From Neurospora tetraspora (Eukaryota; Ascomycota; Sordariomycetes; Sordariales; Sordariaceae), in contig NW_026944383.1 in assembly GCF_033439725.1 (NCBI RefSeq), forward strand, positions 6,448,001 through 6,512,000: a DNA stretch of 64,000 nt, given 5' to 3'. Below the pieces are notes generated by a model. The model had not been told where the DNA came from. It did not search any database and saw nothing but the letters and a program-made list of their open reading frames with translations. Below are positions 45,601 through 60,127 of this stretch, piece after piece (the first letter of the stretch is position 1; each line of letters begins with the position of its first letter). The position numbers were made by a program, and so were the translations under genes.

Positions 45601-47807
45601 TAGGACGAGAGACTCTCTCTGGCGGTTTGGCTTTTGCGGCTTCTTGACGTTCGGGTGTTCTGCGTCGTTTTCTTGTCCCGTTGTTCGATGTTCTGATATC
45701 GTCTGATAGTCGAGGTTGTCATCCAAAACTGATGGAACAGTGAGAGAGGTCCCGGCGAGCTCCAATTTTCATATGCTCCATAATTTGTGCAAGAGGAGCC
45801 GAGGGCGTGACCGAAAATTGAGTGGCGTTGCAGGGGTCGACACACCGGAGCACTTCGACCCCTGGCACTAAGGTACCCCAGGGTATGCGGGGCAAGAGTT
45901 GATCCCGTCCTCTTCTGGCAAGTCACCGCCGACGGAAATCTCCAACGATCGTTTTCAAGCTTGGAGCTTATTCTAACCTTATTTGGCATCAGTTGATATC
46001 CCTCGTCTTTCCATGACAAATCGGATTCTGCTCTTTGAGAGTTCAACTGATCAGACATCCAGACGTTTACAGACAATTGCTGATGTTGGCAACATGAATC
46101 GGAGACAAAAGGGAATGCCTGCTGTCGAACCTCTCAGGTAACGACAGGCTGTGTCTAGTACCCGCTTTGGGCATTCATTACCGTATGATTGTAAAGTCGC
46201 AATGAGCAACAACGCTCCGGTATGCCGCATCCCTCGACGAGGCCGAGACTGAAGGTCGTCTCGAGAGCGTTTGGTCAAAATATGCCCTGTGGTCGGGTGA
46301 ATGACGCAGGGAACACCGCTCCGGCCGAGCTCCAAAAGTCACGATGTGCGCCATGGAGTGTCTTCCCGCGGTGAGCACCGGCCTCCATGGCTCACCTGAG
46401 CAGCGCAAAGTCTCCGATGAGCATCAAAACACCTTCCGGACAAGGCACCAAAGAAGCAAGAGAGGGTGTTCTTCCTCTCCACCTTCCTCCACATGCATCC
46501 ACTTCCCCCGCATTCGCATCTGGTTGGGTTCCCCGGCGTCCTGTCTGGAGGACGGAGATGGGGCCAGGGAGGCAAGTCGGGAGGTTGCGAAATGAGATGC
46601 TTTGGCCTGCTTGGCCACCTTGGCATCTCTTTCAACACGAGTCCGAGAGGGTTCCATCAAAAAGGCGTCCAGAACACTGGGCAGATAACTCAAAGAAAAG
46701 ACAGCAGCATCGTGAACTGGCGAGCCTTTTATCAAGTGCTCATGTGCTCACATGTTTTCGACGTCATGGGCTTTACCGATCATGGCGGATAAAGAGCCAA
46801 CGGGAAAGCGAGCCACGCCGTCCATCTACCGGTACTTTTCGTGTACGAGCTGGTCTCGAGAGCCAAAGAACCGACCAGAGTTGAACTGGTCAGACTGCGC
46901 AATGGACGCAAAAGGGTTAGGGTTCTGCTACAGGGACACCGCTGATCCAATGGATGGTGGTGAGCTCGCCTTGGCACAACTCGAGGTGTGGTTGGGGTGG
47001 GGGGGCTTGGGGAACCAGAAGGCGTCGGAGATACTGCTCGATGAGGCTAGTTCCATCTTCATTCATGGTTGCATGGCTCACAATTACCATGGTAGGCACA
47101 TGGAGAAGTCGAGGATGCCTTCGTCAATCTCTTTGTTGGGGTGGCGCGGTGTGGTCGTTGAAGGGGGGGGCGGCGATCCCTAGACAGCTAGAACAGCACT
47201 AGCAGCGAGCTTTTTTGGCCTCTTTTTCCCTCTGTCTGAGAAAGCTGCTCGTCGATTTCCCGAGGGCAGCTACGGAGGAGCTCAAGCGAGCCAAGCAGCT
47301 TTTGGGGAAGGTGGAAGCAGGGAAGCATGGAATCCATGCAACCATCACATCCACTTCCCTTTGTGTCGAATCGCTCCTACCCGCTCCTCCCTAGTGCATC
47401 CCCCCCAGCTCGCAAGTCACTGCAACTTGAAGTCTCTTCGCAGGTTATGTGTGGACTGTGGACTGTGGCCTGGTAACATCGATGGGACGGGATACGATTA
47501 TAATAACCACCTGGCCCGTTGCCCGTCTGGACCTCCCGTTTTCTGTCTGGCTCCTGCTCTCCTTTTCTCGTTTTCCTGGTTGAACTATCCGCTTTCTTTC
47601 ATTCTCCTCCCTCCCGGTTGTTGCTTCTCTTCAACCAAGGAATTGTTCTCTTACACCCAATCAGTACGGTTGGCTTTGAGATCTGGGAAAGGGGATAATA
47701 GGGGTCCGCCATCCGCACTTACACCGGTTCTTTGAGTTGTTTACCGGCCAACGCCCTCACCTCCACACTCATCTCACAAAGTCGAAACCTAAGAAAACTC
47801 CTACAAG
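42624..47807. other. 5.2-kb intergenic region without a convincing gene
   Basis: Several open frames of 100-200 codons exist on both strands (for example about 45594-46076 minus and 46387-46884 plus), but none shows domain motifs or coherent codon texture, and neighbouring frames are equally open. The last 500 bp are pyrimidine-rich and probably include the promoter and leader of the gene at 47808. An RNA gene or fast-evolving small gene could be missed. Confidence 0.45.
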
Positions 47808-49029
47808 ATGGATAACAAGCCCGTGTACACTCAGACGGAGAATGTCGTCGACAAGCCGCGCAAGCGTGGCTGCGCCGGCCACTGCTTGAAGTTTTGGTGG
47901 GCCTACTTGGTCGCCGTCATTGTCATCGTTGTCGTCGTCGTCCCTGTTGTGTAAGTCAAGATAATTCACATGGCCTCATTCATAAAGGTGTGTTTTGTCG
48001 CTAACAGTCATACCACAGCGTCCTTGTTGGCGTTCCCAAGATCGCTCAACAAAAGCTCGACCATGCCGAGCTCATCCTTGACAGCATCGTCATGACCAAC
48101 TCCCGGGCTCAAAACTTCACCATGTCTATCAACACTGAGATCAAGAGTGACGGAAAGGTCAAGGCTACCATCGAGCCTTTCGAGGGTGTCATGTACCTTG
48201 AGGATCTGCCGGAGCACAAGCCTTTCGCCAAGGTTCACTTCCCCGAGACCACCAGCGACAAGTTCCAGATTGTCAACATTACCCAGTTTGAGATGATTGA
48301 CGATATGGATGCTTTCACCACCTTCAACACCTGGCTTCTGCACAACGAGACTTTCAAGGTTACCGTCATGGGTGACACCAAGGTTCACGTCAAGGGTATC
48401 GCCAGGGCCTATGGCGTCACCTTCAAGAAGACCATTGACATGCCCGGTAAGCATTCCTTTGTCATGTTGATGTTTTGCGAACATCGTAACTAACAGGAAC
48501 AACAGGCCTCCGTATGCTTGACGGAACCATCGTTACCAACACCACCGTCAACGCCACTGCTCCCAAGGGCCAGAACAACTTCTTCGGTACCGTCCAGATC
48601 CCCAACTACTCCAAGGTTGCTTTCGAGCTTGTAAGTTCAACTCTTCACTTCTTCCACTCGTTAATGATATGCTGACCTGTCGCTTCACAGGGCAATGCTA
48701 CTTTCCACAACTACCTCCTTGATAAGGAAATCGGCACCGTCTATCTCGACAACCTTTCCCTCAAGCCCGGCAACGACAACGTTTATCCTATGCGCGCCAC
48801 CATTGACGACCTCGGCTACGTCACCGGCCTTGCCGTGCAGAGGCCTTACTGCGACAAGCTCAACGGTGTCCTCCCCTTCAAGCTCCGCGGCAAGAGTGTC
48901 ATCAACCATGGCGAAAGCCTCTCCTATATCGCCGATGCCTTGGCTACCGGAAACCAGACCGTCCAGATCGACATTCGTGGCACTGTCAAGCGCTCGATGG
49001 GTATTACGCTCGGTTGCGCCGACGCGTAA
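47808..49029 (+). CDS. DUF3712-type single-pass membrane protein (four exons, 344 aa)
   Basis: Exons 47808-47950, 48019-48446, 48506-48630 and 48691-49029; donors GTAAGT/GTAAGC, branch sites GCTAAC and ACTAAC, all in frame. A basic cytosolic head (PRKRGCAGHC) precedes one membrane segment at about residues 30-55 (FWWAYLVAVIVIVVVVVPVV). The rest looks like a repeated beta-rich LEA14-like fold with several N-glycosylation sequons (NFT, NIT, NET, NTT, NAT), so it is probably lumenal or external. The type II topology and fold match the fungal DUF3712 family, whose role is not well established; some members have been annotated as pre-rRNA processing proteins without clear proof. Codon use is strongly biased (AAG, GTC, ACC), suggesting good expression. 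Confidence 0.82.
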
Positions 49030-50119
49030 ACTATCCTTACTGTCAACACGTGTTTTGATGTTCGAATACCCATGGATGGCGAGGTTACGCGGAAACATTG
49101 CCTAGTGCCAGGTTACGCACTTGGACGATCTAATTTACTTTTTCTTGAACCGCCGCATTGCGCCTGCAGTGTGTACAGGTTCACGCCGCCACTTCATTCT
49201 TGCCTTGGTTTGGATAAATAGGGGGTCATTTATGTTTTATGCTTATGTGTTTGAAGATACCATGGAATTGCACAGGGCCAGGGATGAGGAGGCACGGTTG
49301 AGATTTGAGAGAAACTGGAATGAAGAGCTTCTCTCGCAACGATTAACGCAGAGAATACTCTAACGAGTTGGAATGAATCTGACATGTGTAAGAGTGTTCA
49401 TTAGCTTGCTTTGTTGCCACGACAGCAAAGAAGTAGACAAATAATAAAGAGATACCAACCATCATGCGAAACCCAATCGTGTGCTAGTGCTTGAGTGACT
49501 TAGAATGGCTTTGAAAACCTTTCAGTTAACTATGTAAACATCGCGTTCGAGGTTGTCCGATATCAAACGCATCAGCTTCTGTCCTTGCAACTCAGCTCTC
49601 GGATGCCATGCATGGAGCCTACTATGAAAAGACATGGGGTCACAATCGCTCAAAGTAACTTTGGACCTCTTCTCCGTTGTGTCTTCACCTTCATCGCACC
49701 AATTTCATGGTCTTTGTGTCTGTGTCTGAATTGCCATCGGGTATTGTTTCTAGATCGCCCTGTTTTGCAACGCCCTCATCAAGATGTAGATGTAGACATT
49801 CGTTGACAAGTCTCCATGCCAATACCTTGAGAGTCAAGAAGTGTCCGTATAGACAAAGCAGTTGCGGCAGCGCGTTGGTAGGTTGGTGCATATGGATTTG
49901 TATGAAGGTGAACCAACCCGCTCGCCTATAACGGCGAGGACCGGGCGCGAAAAAAGTGCCAGGAGTTAACATGACTGTGACAACAAGATGTATGATCGAT
50001 CCGTCGCTATCAACGAACTGGCCCATCGCATACTCTTATTCCGATTTAGATCCTCTAGCCACCTCGAACTCCATACGGGCACAACGAAAACATATCAAGA
50101 ATCCGGAGCGCCCCCCACC
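49030..50119. other. convergent intergenic region
   Basis: About 1.1 kb between the DUF3712 gene and the HCNGP-like gene. It contains their 3' UTRs and no supported gene. Confidence 0.5.
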
Positions 50120-51410
50120 TCACGTATCAAACCTCGACTTCCTCTTCACCCCAGCCGTCGTACCAGCGCCAGCACCAGCACTCGGCGTCCCCGTCCCCGT
50201 CCCCGTCCCGCCGCTCATCCCCCCAGGATAAGCCACACTCCCCAGCGGCGTCGCGCTCCCCGTCCTACTCGCCATTCCACTACCCGTCATCGCCGTCGTG
50301 GACCCTCCACTAACAAACTCCACTCTCTCCCCCCTCTTCCTCTCACTCTCCCTCTGCATCCTCTCCTGCGTCTTGCGCAGCCGATCTCTATACGCCCACC
50401 CCGGCATGGCAGATGGATCCCATACCTCCTTGGACAGGGTGGTGGCGTATTGCTCTGCCCCAGCCGGCGGCGCCGGCGCCGCTACCTCCGCGCCCTTGTC
50501 CAAGGAGATGTCGTTTTGGGCGGCAATGTCGTCATCATCATCAAACCAAAACTCCGTCTCAACCCCCACAAACCTCATCAACTTATCCATCAACCCCGGG
50601 TTCTTCGTAGCTGCACTCTGCGCGATGCGCGAGTTGAAGTGCTGTCCCTTGGTGCGCTTGAGCTCGAGGAACTTGTCGAATTTGCTGGTTAGGCTCGCTA
50701 GGCGTTCCACCGAAGAGATGTCAGAAGGCGAAAGGGGTGGCGAGGCGGGGATGTCCATGTTGGGAAGGGCGGGGAGGGTGAGGTCCCGGAGGAGGGTGCG
50801 GGTGGTGGTGTAGGGGGATTTGGGGGGTTCTGCTGAAGGGGCAGAGGGTAAGGCGGTGGAGGAGGTGGAGGGGTCGTCGAGGAAGGACATGTCGACGTCG
50901 GAGTCGGGGTCGGGGAGGAGGGTGTTGGATGAGGCGGCTCCCGTGGGAGGGGGCATGGAGGGGCCGAGGGCTGGACCGAGGACTGGGCCTAGGGGTGTTG
51001 ATGGCGAGGGGGCTGGTTGTGGTTGTTGTTGTGGTGGTGGTGGTGGTTGGTTTGAGGGCTCTGGCGGTTGTGGTGCTGATGGTTGTGAGAGTGTGCTCTC
51101 GTTGTGACCATTGGTGATTGTTGATGATGATGTCGTTACTGTGGATGGGTTAGCGACCGCGGAGGGACATCTCATTGTTGTTGGGCTCATTGCGCGGAAA
51201 TTTGACTTGAGCGTGAGGGGGCGTACCGGCGTCGTTTTGTGATTGATGTGAAAAAGAGTCATTCTTGGTGTTTTGTGGCTATGAAACCCTGTCAGCTGGT
51301 GAACAACACATGCTCTGTATGCTAAGAGCTATCCATATTCTTACCACAGTCGGGGTGTCAACTTGGACATCCTCATCCTCGTCACTGCTGTCGTACGCTA
51401 CAAGCGCCAT
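50120..51410 (-). CDS. HCNGP/SAP30-binding-protein-like nuclear protein (three exons, 378 aa)
   Basis: Exons on the minus strand: 51410-51345, 51278-51227 and 51138-50120. The 52-nt middle exon is inferred from frame: it joins both neighbours in phase and uses donor GTACGC and an acceptor after GCTAACCC...CCACAG. The N-terminus MALVAYDSSDEDEDVQ is the acidic signature of the family. A long Pro/Gln/Ser-rich spacer follows. The conserved core covers NPGLMDKLMRFVGVETEF through KEVWDP to RVEFVSGG, and the C-terminus is KRKSRFD, matching the KRKSKWD tail of mammalian SAP30BP (HCNGP). That protein is linked to transcription repression and, more recently, to splicing of short introns. Nuclear location likely. 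The middle exon is the least certain part. Confidence 0.78.
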
Positions 51411-52024
51411 GGTTGCGCTATTGTTCCAATCGGTATGGTCGTATGGGAAATAAAGAACCAGATCAATTGATGTAAAATGATCCAAGTTTCACAAGGGCGC
51501 CGTTGTTGATGAGTAGTCAAGATTGAGTTCGAGATGAAGGGTGTCACGTGCTGATGGGAGGCTCAAGGCCAAGCCTGGAACCAAAACATTCAAGACGCTC
51601 GGGCCCTCTCCTACCTTCCTGAGCTACGGCCCCACTGTTTAAAGTGGGCTGCCCGGAACAGTGACGCCAAGCCAAGCCCAACAGTGGACAGCGGGCGGGA
51701 GTGGAAGGCAGCACCTGGACGCGAAGCTGCAGGGCAGGGGATTGGAGCTCACTGGACCCGGACTGGCGCAGCCTGCCACTGCCAGCTCCTCCAGCCGCAA
51801 CGTCAAGTCAACCAGGCGGAAGCTCCCCACGTCAACACCATCATCCCAAACGAACCATTCCCCGTCTATCGTTATCTTGCCATATTCAACAACAACCAAC
51901 GAACCTTTCTCAGCGACCACGAACATCTCGAATAGCGACCGAGTTCTTTCGCCGAAGCCTCTCTTGTTTACGAAACGATACCCCGCATTTAGAGCAGTCT
52001 CTCGATTCCCGACTCTAGTTAACT
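51411..52024. promoter_or_regulatory. divergent promoter region of the HCNGP-like and pre4 genes
   Basis: 614 bp shared by two diverging genes. It contains a small palindrome (CCCACT-N6-AGTGGG near 51630) and a CT-rich leader before 52025. No match to the yeast proteasome control element GGTGGCAAA was noticed. Confidence 0.45.
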
Positions 52025-53046
52025 ATGGATCACCGCCCGCAAGCTTGGGGTCGTGTACGTCTTCCACCCCCCCCCCCCCCCCCCCCCCCCCCAACCCGCT
52101 GTCGCAGCAGCATTTAATACATACCTCTACCCAACATTAACGGCATGGAACTAACATGTTGCTTCACGATACTTACAGCCCAGAGACGATGTTTACGGCG
52201 CCTATGACCACTCCTACCTCCAGAACAGCGGCCCGAGGCAGGCGACACAAGCACCCATCGTGACAGGTACCTCCGTCATCGCGATCAAGTACAAGGACGG
52301 TGTAGTCATGGCCGCGGATAACCTTGGTACGTTGAATCTCACCACTCGCGACAAACCTAAATACACCCATAACGCAAACACCGTTGCTAACCCATCCCCT
52401 TCCCCCCTCCTTCACAGCCTCCTACGGCTCCCTAGCCCGCTTCCCCGACGTCAAGCGCCTGCGCGTCTTCCTCGACTCCTCCGTCATCGGCTTTTCCGGC
52501 GACGTCTCCGACATGCAATTTCTCGACCGGCACCTGACCGAGCTCTCCATCGACGAAGCGTACGAGGACCCCTCCTGCACCTCTGTCCCCAACGGCAAGG
52601 GCCACCTCAACGCCGCCAACCTGCACAAGTACCTGCAAAAGCTCCTCTACAAGCGGCGCAACGATTTCGACCCGCTTTGGAACCAGCTTCTGATCGCCGG
52701 TTTCGACGGCGACTCCAAGCCGTACCTGGCCAGCGTCGACCTGCGGGGCACTAGCTTTACGTCGCCCTCGCTGGCGACGGGCTTCGGAAGCGCGCTGGCG
52801 CAGCCTATTATGCGCCGGTATGCGGCGACGGAGGAGGATGCTGCTAAGTTGAGCCGCGAGGAGGCGGTCGAGATTATTAAGGAGTGCATGAAGGTGCTGT
52901 ATTACCGCGACGCGAGGAGCTTGGATCGGTACAGCATTGCGGTTGTGACGAAGGAGGGCGTGGAGCTGAAGCAGGATGAGCAGCTTGAGAAGCAGAGCTG
53001 GGCTTTTGCTGAGCGGATTAAGGGGTATGGTACTCAGACTGTGTAA
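52025..53046 (+). CDS. pre4: 20S proteasome subunit beta7 (Pre4/PSMB4 type)
   Basis: Exons 52025-52054, 52179-52326 and 52418-53046 give 268 residues; introns have GTACGT donors and AACTAAC/TGCTAAC branch sites. MDHRPQAWGR|PRDDVYGAYDHSYLQ is the short propeptide-like head, and TGTSVIAIKYKDGVVMAADNLASYGS begins the Ntn-hydrolase fold. Pre4/beta7 is a non-catalytic beta subunit, processed but without protease activity, whose C-terminal tail (AFAERIKGYGTQTV) clamps the two half-proteasomes together. It sits in the two inner beta rings. Intron 1 contains an uninterrupted run of 26 cytosines (52067-52092). Rpt4, another proteasome subunit gene, lies 8 kb downstream. Confidence 0.93.
52067..52092 (+). 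repeat. 26-bp poly-C tract in pre4 intron 1
   Basis: Homopolymer of 26 C residues shortly after the GTACGT donor of the first intron. It stands in for the usual polypyrimidine content and is likely length-variable among strains or sequencing runs. Confidence 0.9.
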
Positions 53047-53787
53047 AGGTGGTCTGTAGATAGCATTGCTTAGGACAGTGGTATGGGCTCGGGGTGGTTG
53101 TAATGAGGCCTTGAGTGGAAGACAATCGAATCAATGACTAGATATCTGGTCATACGCAGATAATGAATATACAGTGGCCGTTTACTATCCTAAAACAATG
53201 GAATTTGTAGCAGAGCCGTGATATTTCTGTACCAACTGGCAACTACACAATATGGCATTGATCTGACCATCAGGTTCCGATTCCAGGCTTCTGGAGAGAG
53301 TAGCGCGTGGTTCTGTTATGATCGACTTTCTTCCCTTGAGCTGTGCAACAAATGATCAAACGGATGAAATACCCTTTCGTCACTTGCCTAGACATACATT
53401 ATCAAGACAGTACCATTACTGTTACTAGCTAACTCCTTAATAACAGTCCATCACAGATCGCAAAGTACGCTTCAAACCATGAGCACAGTATCCCGGAACC
53501 CATTTGTTCCATCCCGCCGACTCCCTTGATTTCCATTTCACTTTTGACCTCCCCAACGCGCCTTGGCTTTTCGCCTTTTTCTTCCTCCTTTCCTCCCAGA
53601 TCAGATGTTTGTGCTTCCCAGCCAGCAAGAAAACTCCACGCCCGCCTATAGACCAAAGCACGATGTAGATTACAAATAGGTATATCATCAAAAATCCGCT
53701 CATCAACAGAAGACCTGTCTTCCTTTGTCTCGTCGTCTCTTCGTTCGTGCAAAGTCGATCGCTCGACGACCCCTTTCATTTATCCCT
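53047..53787. other. convergent intergenic region between pre4 and gfa1
   Basis: 741 bp with 3' flanks of two converging genes. The 116- and 89-codon open frames on the minus strand show no family features. Confidence 0.5.
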
Positions 53788-56234
<2,447 letters not shown>

Positions 56235-59200
56235 GTTGACTGATTAACCAACGAACGACGGTACCGAATAGAGGATTAGAGCTTGTTGTAGTTGTTTTGT
56301 GGAAGTCGGGTAGTGGTCGCTATCGTCTTGCGGTGAGACGGTGTACGGAGTTGTACGGGCGCGGGACCTGGATCGGGGGGGTATCAAGTATTAAAGAAAC
56401 GGACAGAAGGCGAAGCGAACGTGAGGAACGTCGGGGTCAGTCGGGGTCGTTTGGAGGACGAAAGGAAGATGAATGGATAGATAGAGTAGGCCAGAAGGGC
56501 TCAAAGACTCTCGACGGCCACGGGGAGACTTGTCTTTATGGCCGAAACGGGCGGGGAGGGTGCCGGGCTCTGAGTCGTCACTTCTCTTGGCTCTCTTTGG
56601 TTCCTTCTCTTCGGTCCTCTTTTGGCATCTCTCACTGGAGACTGGCTGTGTTCAGGTCGGCCCCGTTGCCCCGTCCACGGGCAACTTGGTGGACAGCACT
56701 GGCCAGCGCTGACGGCAGGGACGGCAGGGACAGACGGCACCAATGGCATTGACCGGTTCGCTGGTGAGACTGCTGCAGGTGCAGCTTCCCAGGTGGGGCA
56801 CAGGCGCACTATCGCCAAGGACAGGGGTCTCGCCCACCTGCTCGCTTCTCCTTGGCCGGCCAAACAGACAAGAAAGACCGCCAAGCTTTGTGTCCACCTG
56901 GACCGCCCGAACGGTCTCTGCGTCCCTGCCAAAATCGTCCCATGCTTCGCAATTTTTCTTTGTCCATCGCCTTTGTCTCCAGAGCTCCGCCCCATTGTCC
57001 ACGGAGTGAGCGAAGTTCATAATTCCTCTGTGAGTTTGAATGTTGTGGTGATCATATAGCCCAGCGTTTCAGCGTGATACCTGTTCGGGATTGTTGTTTC
57101 GGTGGTGGCCTTGATATGGCGGGGGACGTAGCAGTTTCCAGGGCAGGACGAACGGTTTGTGATGGAGGGGTTCGGTTTGTTGTTATTGGGATTGTTGTTG
57201 TTGACTTCTACAGGTACCTTGATGTACAGACCACCCACCCACCTTAACAGTTCACTTTCATGCGATCTGGAATCTTCTTGATAACTCAATATCATGATGG
57301 CCATATCAATGACTTCTTCCTAGTGGGCTCCCCGCTAGTCAGACGGCGATTTTGTAGCCCTGACGAGTAGCTCTTACATGTGCAAAGACTCAGCTGAAGT
57401 AGCTGATGTTACCCCACCACGATATGTGTAGAAGGCCAGACCGCAAGGTACACTGCACTTCCTGACTTGTCAACTTCTTTGCACGATATCTTGTGTTTCA
57501 GCCAAACTCGAGATCGTCAAACCGGCCACAACTCTGAGCCGCTGGTGGACGCCATACTTGTCAACGGTAAACAGTTAAATGCAAGCCATTCCAGCTTTGT
57601 CATTGATGGGCGACTCTCAACGAGCAGAACGAGGCACGGGGTTCCCTTTATTGGTGGGGTCTTGATGGTTGCCCACGCAAACCTCATGCACTGCACGCAC
57701 TGACATCCACGACTCGGTCACCCCAGGCCTCGAATGATAATGGAAGTAAAAGCTCTCTCCAGATGGACCGTGTCATGCTCCTGCAAGCCTTCGATATCTC
57801 TACCTTCTCACCGCCTTGCCGGGTCCCCTCACCTTCCGATAAGTGTGAGCACGTAATCCCAAATTCCGGTGTTTATGCTGTGTCGATGTTTTCAGGGGTT
57901 TCACGGCAATGGCGGTGGAGAGCCTCGTTCGTAACAGTGGGCCGAACAAGGGGGGCAGCCCGGCCAGCACCCGTTCAAGCCCTCCGCGACGTCACTGTCT
58001 GCTTGCCCTTCGCGTATGACGCGCGCCATCCAATCTTCAAGCCCGGCGATCGACCGTGGCATCCTTTCCGAAATGTGCGGGATAACAGATAAACATACGG
58101 GGTACGGGGGCGCCATCACGCGGTTAGTGTCGATCAACCCCTGACATACTCAGCCTCCCGAACCCGGGACGGAGCAGAACAACGACAACAACAAACAACC
58201 CTTCCCCAAGGCATAAACTACCGGGACCCTAGTGTCGGCCTTTCTTCGTTCCCAGGCGCCCTCAAGATCCATAAAATTTTCCTTGGGTACTCTTCACACG
58301 AGCATACGGCTTGCCGCCGGGTCGCTAGCCGAATTTCCAAGCAACAGAAGAGGAAGTCATCATCCTTTAGGAGCCCACTTTTTACGGCTGTGACACGGGA
58401 CCCCTTTCCACGGGCACAAGGAGGACCATCCAGGCCGCTAAAAAAAAGTGGAAAACGAGCACCATATTCGGCCGCCGGTCGGGATGCGCTATTCTTAGCA
58501 ACCCATGATATCTTTGCTCCCAGAATGCCGGGTCGTTCATATGCTGGGCGCACGAAACTCTCCCCAAAAGAAACACGATGTCACAAGGAATTCACTAGTT
58601 CTCGGGTTGATGGACTTCATCCATACCTTTCTGTAAACGCCATGTTTAGCGACCACAACTGAAAGAGAAATACGAGCAACGTCCGCGGTCCATATTTCCC
58701 TTTTCGATTCTCTGACCAGCCATTTCACAACCCGCTTCGGCTTACTTTGCCCTTGGTGCAATTTCAGAATACGGCTGCGCCTTGGCCAAAGGCGGCAAGC
58801 TCTCACTCTATATCACTCACATGGCAACAACACTAACATCTAGCCTCAAGGTTGGTGATGCTAGCGTTACTCACCACATCGAAAACTCGGTTGGATATTC
58901 CAACCTCGAGAATAATTATTCCCAGAGAGGCCCTTATTCACGGAATAGCCGCTCTACCATTGCCATTACCACTACCAATCGGCCATGCTACCTCGTATCG
59001 TGTTGATCCGCCCGCCGGCGGCGCCTTTCACACTACAACCCATCCCAGCCACTGAGCCGCATAGCACTATCTGTTCCATCACATCACAAAAGGTAAAGTG
59101 CACGTTGGCAAGTTGCAAGCTGAGCATCTCCGATTTTCTTTTACGTGTATTGAGGTAAGTAGGTACCTCTAGGTAGGGGGAAAAGATGTCTCGGGTCGAT

Positions 59201-60127
59201 CCATCTTCATAAGGCAACCAGAGCGATATGGGACCATGAAAACATGCGGAGAAGTGGCACAAAGTCAAAAGTCACATACATACAGATATCATTGACAAAA
59301 AGATGTTTGACCGGGAAACTTGATACTACCACCGCGGAGTTCGGCTTCCTCAGTCCTTTGCTACTTTGCTAGGACAGGAATCCGACATGTGAGTGTGTGA
59401 GAGGAAAGGCAGGTAAATAAGCCTCGTTGCCTTATTACCAGCAAACAGACAATCTTCCCTTTTAACTTTTACCTTCCTTCTACCTTTCCCTTCCGCTGGT
59501 CCATATACCATATATATAAACCACTCCACAAGGTTGATTGCTGGGATTGCACAACAAACCGGAAAACCAAGCCCACACGCGTGCCGTCGACCAGCGCCGG
59601 AAAGCTGCATGGCGGTGGTGAAAGCGGTGATACTTTACTAATGCTGTGGGATGAGGTAACGGTGGCTCGGGTGGTCAGCCCATTAGTTTTTGTGTTTGCT
59701 TACTACCTCGGGATGGGACACCTCCATAGCACCGCGGAAATCATCTGGTCGTAGACGGATGATGTGTATAATGATTTTGTTTAACTAAGTCATTGGAGTA
59801 GGGTACGAGCAAAAATGCAAGCATTAGGGCATGTATCGCTTACTGCCCAGGACGGACCACTGCCAAGCTTCACCCCAAGATTCAAGGTAGAGGGAACTGC
59901 GCCATAAGCCATCAAATAGTCATTCTGACGCCCTTTCTGCGGGCATCGTGGTACTCGCTTGTGTACAAATTACAGCTGAAAGGTCGCTCATCATCTTCCT
60001 CCCCCTTGCATCTAAGAAGGGCGCAAAGTCTTCTATGTCCGCGTCTAAGATGGTTCGTCACTGTTGTTGTTCAACCGCCACTACCTCCTCTCTCTCAACC
60101 CCCCATCCTCCAATTACGGCAGGCTTA
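56235..60127. other. 3.9-kb intergenic region; gfa1 promoter at left, rpt4 3' flank at right
   Basis: No gene supported. The left few hundred bases are the upstream region of gfa1. Numerous open frames of 60-160 codons overlap on both strands without motifs. Long upstream regions are common for regulated wall-synthesis genes, but no specific operator was recognised. Confidence 0.45.

Noticed and set aside
45594-46076. 160-codon minus-strand open frame
   Set aside because: No domain, no start context, overlapped by other open frames; probably chance.
46387-46884. 165-codon plus-strand open frame
   Set aside because: Other frames on both strands are equally open; composition is not protein-like and no motif is present.
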